Part shown: piece after piece, positions 16,870-17,048 of the stretch | Position numbering within the stretch: position 1 is the first letter of the stretch | Layout: each line of letters starts with the position of its first letter | Source of the DNA: Candidatus Aminicenantota bacterium | GTDB taxonomy: Bacteria; Acidobacteriota; Aminicenantia; Aminicenantales; Saccharicenantaceae | Length of the DNA stretch: 17,048 bases | NCBI GenBank assembly: GCA_026393955.1 | Contig: JAPKZE010000320.1 | Span: forward strand, 1-17,048 | Direction of reading: 5' to 3' | Position numbers and translations under genes: made by a program | Notes under the pieces: model-generated | The model's input: the letters and a program-made list of their open reading frames with translations, nothing else | Databases searched by the model: none | What the model was told of the DNA's origin: nothing

Positions 16870-16886
16870 TCGCTGCGATCACGGCC
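16859..16886 (+). terminator. Hairpin at the end of the mreB-to-radical SAM operon
   Basis: GGCCG (16859-16863) pairs with CGGCC (16882-16886), and inside it GATCG (16868-16872) pairs with CGATC (16876-16880), with an uneven internal loop. The stop codon of the radical SAM gene lies within the structure. There is no T-run, so this is a possible Rho-assisted end or transcript stabiliser, not a classic intrinsic terminator. Confidence 0.35.
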
Positions 16887-16897
16887 GGCCATCTGAA

Positions 16898-16926
16898 TTG
16901 ACACGGTCGGCTGAATCCGATAGGAT
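16898..16926 (+). promoter_or_regulatory. Sigma70-type promoter for the acyl-CoA dehydrogenase gene
   Basis: A perfect TTGACA (16898-16903) is followed after 17 bases by TAGGAT (16921-16926), four of six -10 matches. Transcription would start near 16933, about 25 bases before the GTG start. This is the clearest promoter in the window and marks a new transcription unit. Confidence 0.62.
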
Positions 16927-16928
16927 TC
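16913..16928. promoter_or_regulatory. Candidate operator: inverted repeat over the -10 box
   Basis: GAATCC and GGATTC form a perfect 6-bp inverted repeat separated by GATA, and the right arm covers most of the -10 hexamer. A dimeric repressor binding here would block the promoter. Acyl-CoA dehydrogenase genes are often under TetR/FadR-type control, but the repressor cannot be identified from this window, and a 6-bp repeat can arise by chance. Confidence 0.3.
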
Positions 16929-16957
16929 GTCGTGAATATTTCAGGGGAGAATGAACC

Positions 16958-17048
16958 GTGATCGAATTCGAACTGACGGAAGACCAGATCGCCCTCAGGG
17001 ACATGGCCCATGAGTTCGCGGCCAACGAGATGCGGCCCAAGGCCGCGG
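16958..17048 (+). CDS. Acyl-CoA dehydrogenase, 5' end only
   Basis: The first 30 codons are present. The product begins FELTEDQIALRDMAHEFA and continues with NEMRPKAA, the usual N-terminal helix of acyl-CoA dehydrogenases, flavoenzymes that form trans-2-enoyl-CoA in beta-oxidation or amino-acid catabolism. The GTG start at 16958 has AGGGGAGA (16943-16950) seven bases upstream. The nearby ATG at 16951 is in another frame. The rest of the gene is beyond the window, so the substrate class (short, medium or branched chain) cannot be given. Confidence 0.85.
   Translation, partial: MIEFELTEDQIALRDMAHEFAANEMRPKAA

Overview
This is a compact, GC-rich bacterial chromosome segment with strong G/C bias at third codon positions. 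It carries a complete elongasome operon with MreC/MreD/PBP2/RodA, which implies a rod-shaped, probably Gram-negative-type cell. The gene set (AcnB-type aconitase beside an unusual NAD-type isocitrate dehydrogenase, an OPT transporter, a radical SAM-DUF2344 fusion after rodA) would suit an Acidobacteriota or Aminicenantota-like lineage. That placement is inference; there is no rRNA or other taxonomic marker in the window. I see no mobile elements, CRISPR arrays, tRNAs or rRNAs.

Layout. (1) Positions 1-3855: a divergent central-metabolism pair. The 5' part of an isocitrate/isopropylmalate-type dehydrogenase lies on the minus strand and acnB on the plus strand, each with its own promoter-like sequence in the 173-base gap. 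acnB overlaps a short-chain dehydrogenase gene by 4 bases. (2) Positions 3949-4875: a membrane-anchored M23 (LytM-type) peptidase. (3) Positions 4876-5219: 344 bases with no convincing gene. It is packed with inverted repeats that together can fold as a multi-branched RNA, and every non-Watson-Crick pair is G-U on the plus strand. (4) Positions 5220-6682, minus strand: def-fmt, the formyl-methionine cycle, with a 4-base overlap. (5) Positions 6834-8879, minus strand: an OPT family transporter starting at TTG, followed by a strong hairpin. (6) Positions 9031-16869, plus strand: mreB-mreC-mreD-mrdA-rodA-radical SAM/DUF2344, with the last five genes joined by overlapping stop and start codons. 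(7) From 16958: the first 30 codons of an acyl-CoA dehydrogenase, behind a TTGACA-17-TAGGAT promoter that contains a perfect inverted repeat.

How the genes work together: MreB filaments organise MreC/MreD, and these control the PBP2-RodA peptidoglycan synthase; the M23 enzyme upstream may trim the same wall. AcnB makes isocitrate, and the divergent dehydrogenase probably oxidises it. Def and Fmt act at the two ends of N-formyl-methionine use in translation.

Most of the window is ordinary housekeeping sequence. The two places most worth a second look are the structured gene-free region at 4952-5190 and the radical SAM protein with its four-cysteine linker. I found no evidence of a wholly new defence or mobile system.
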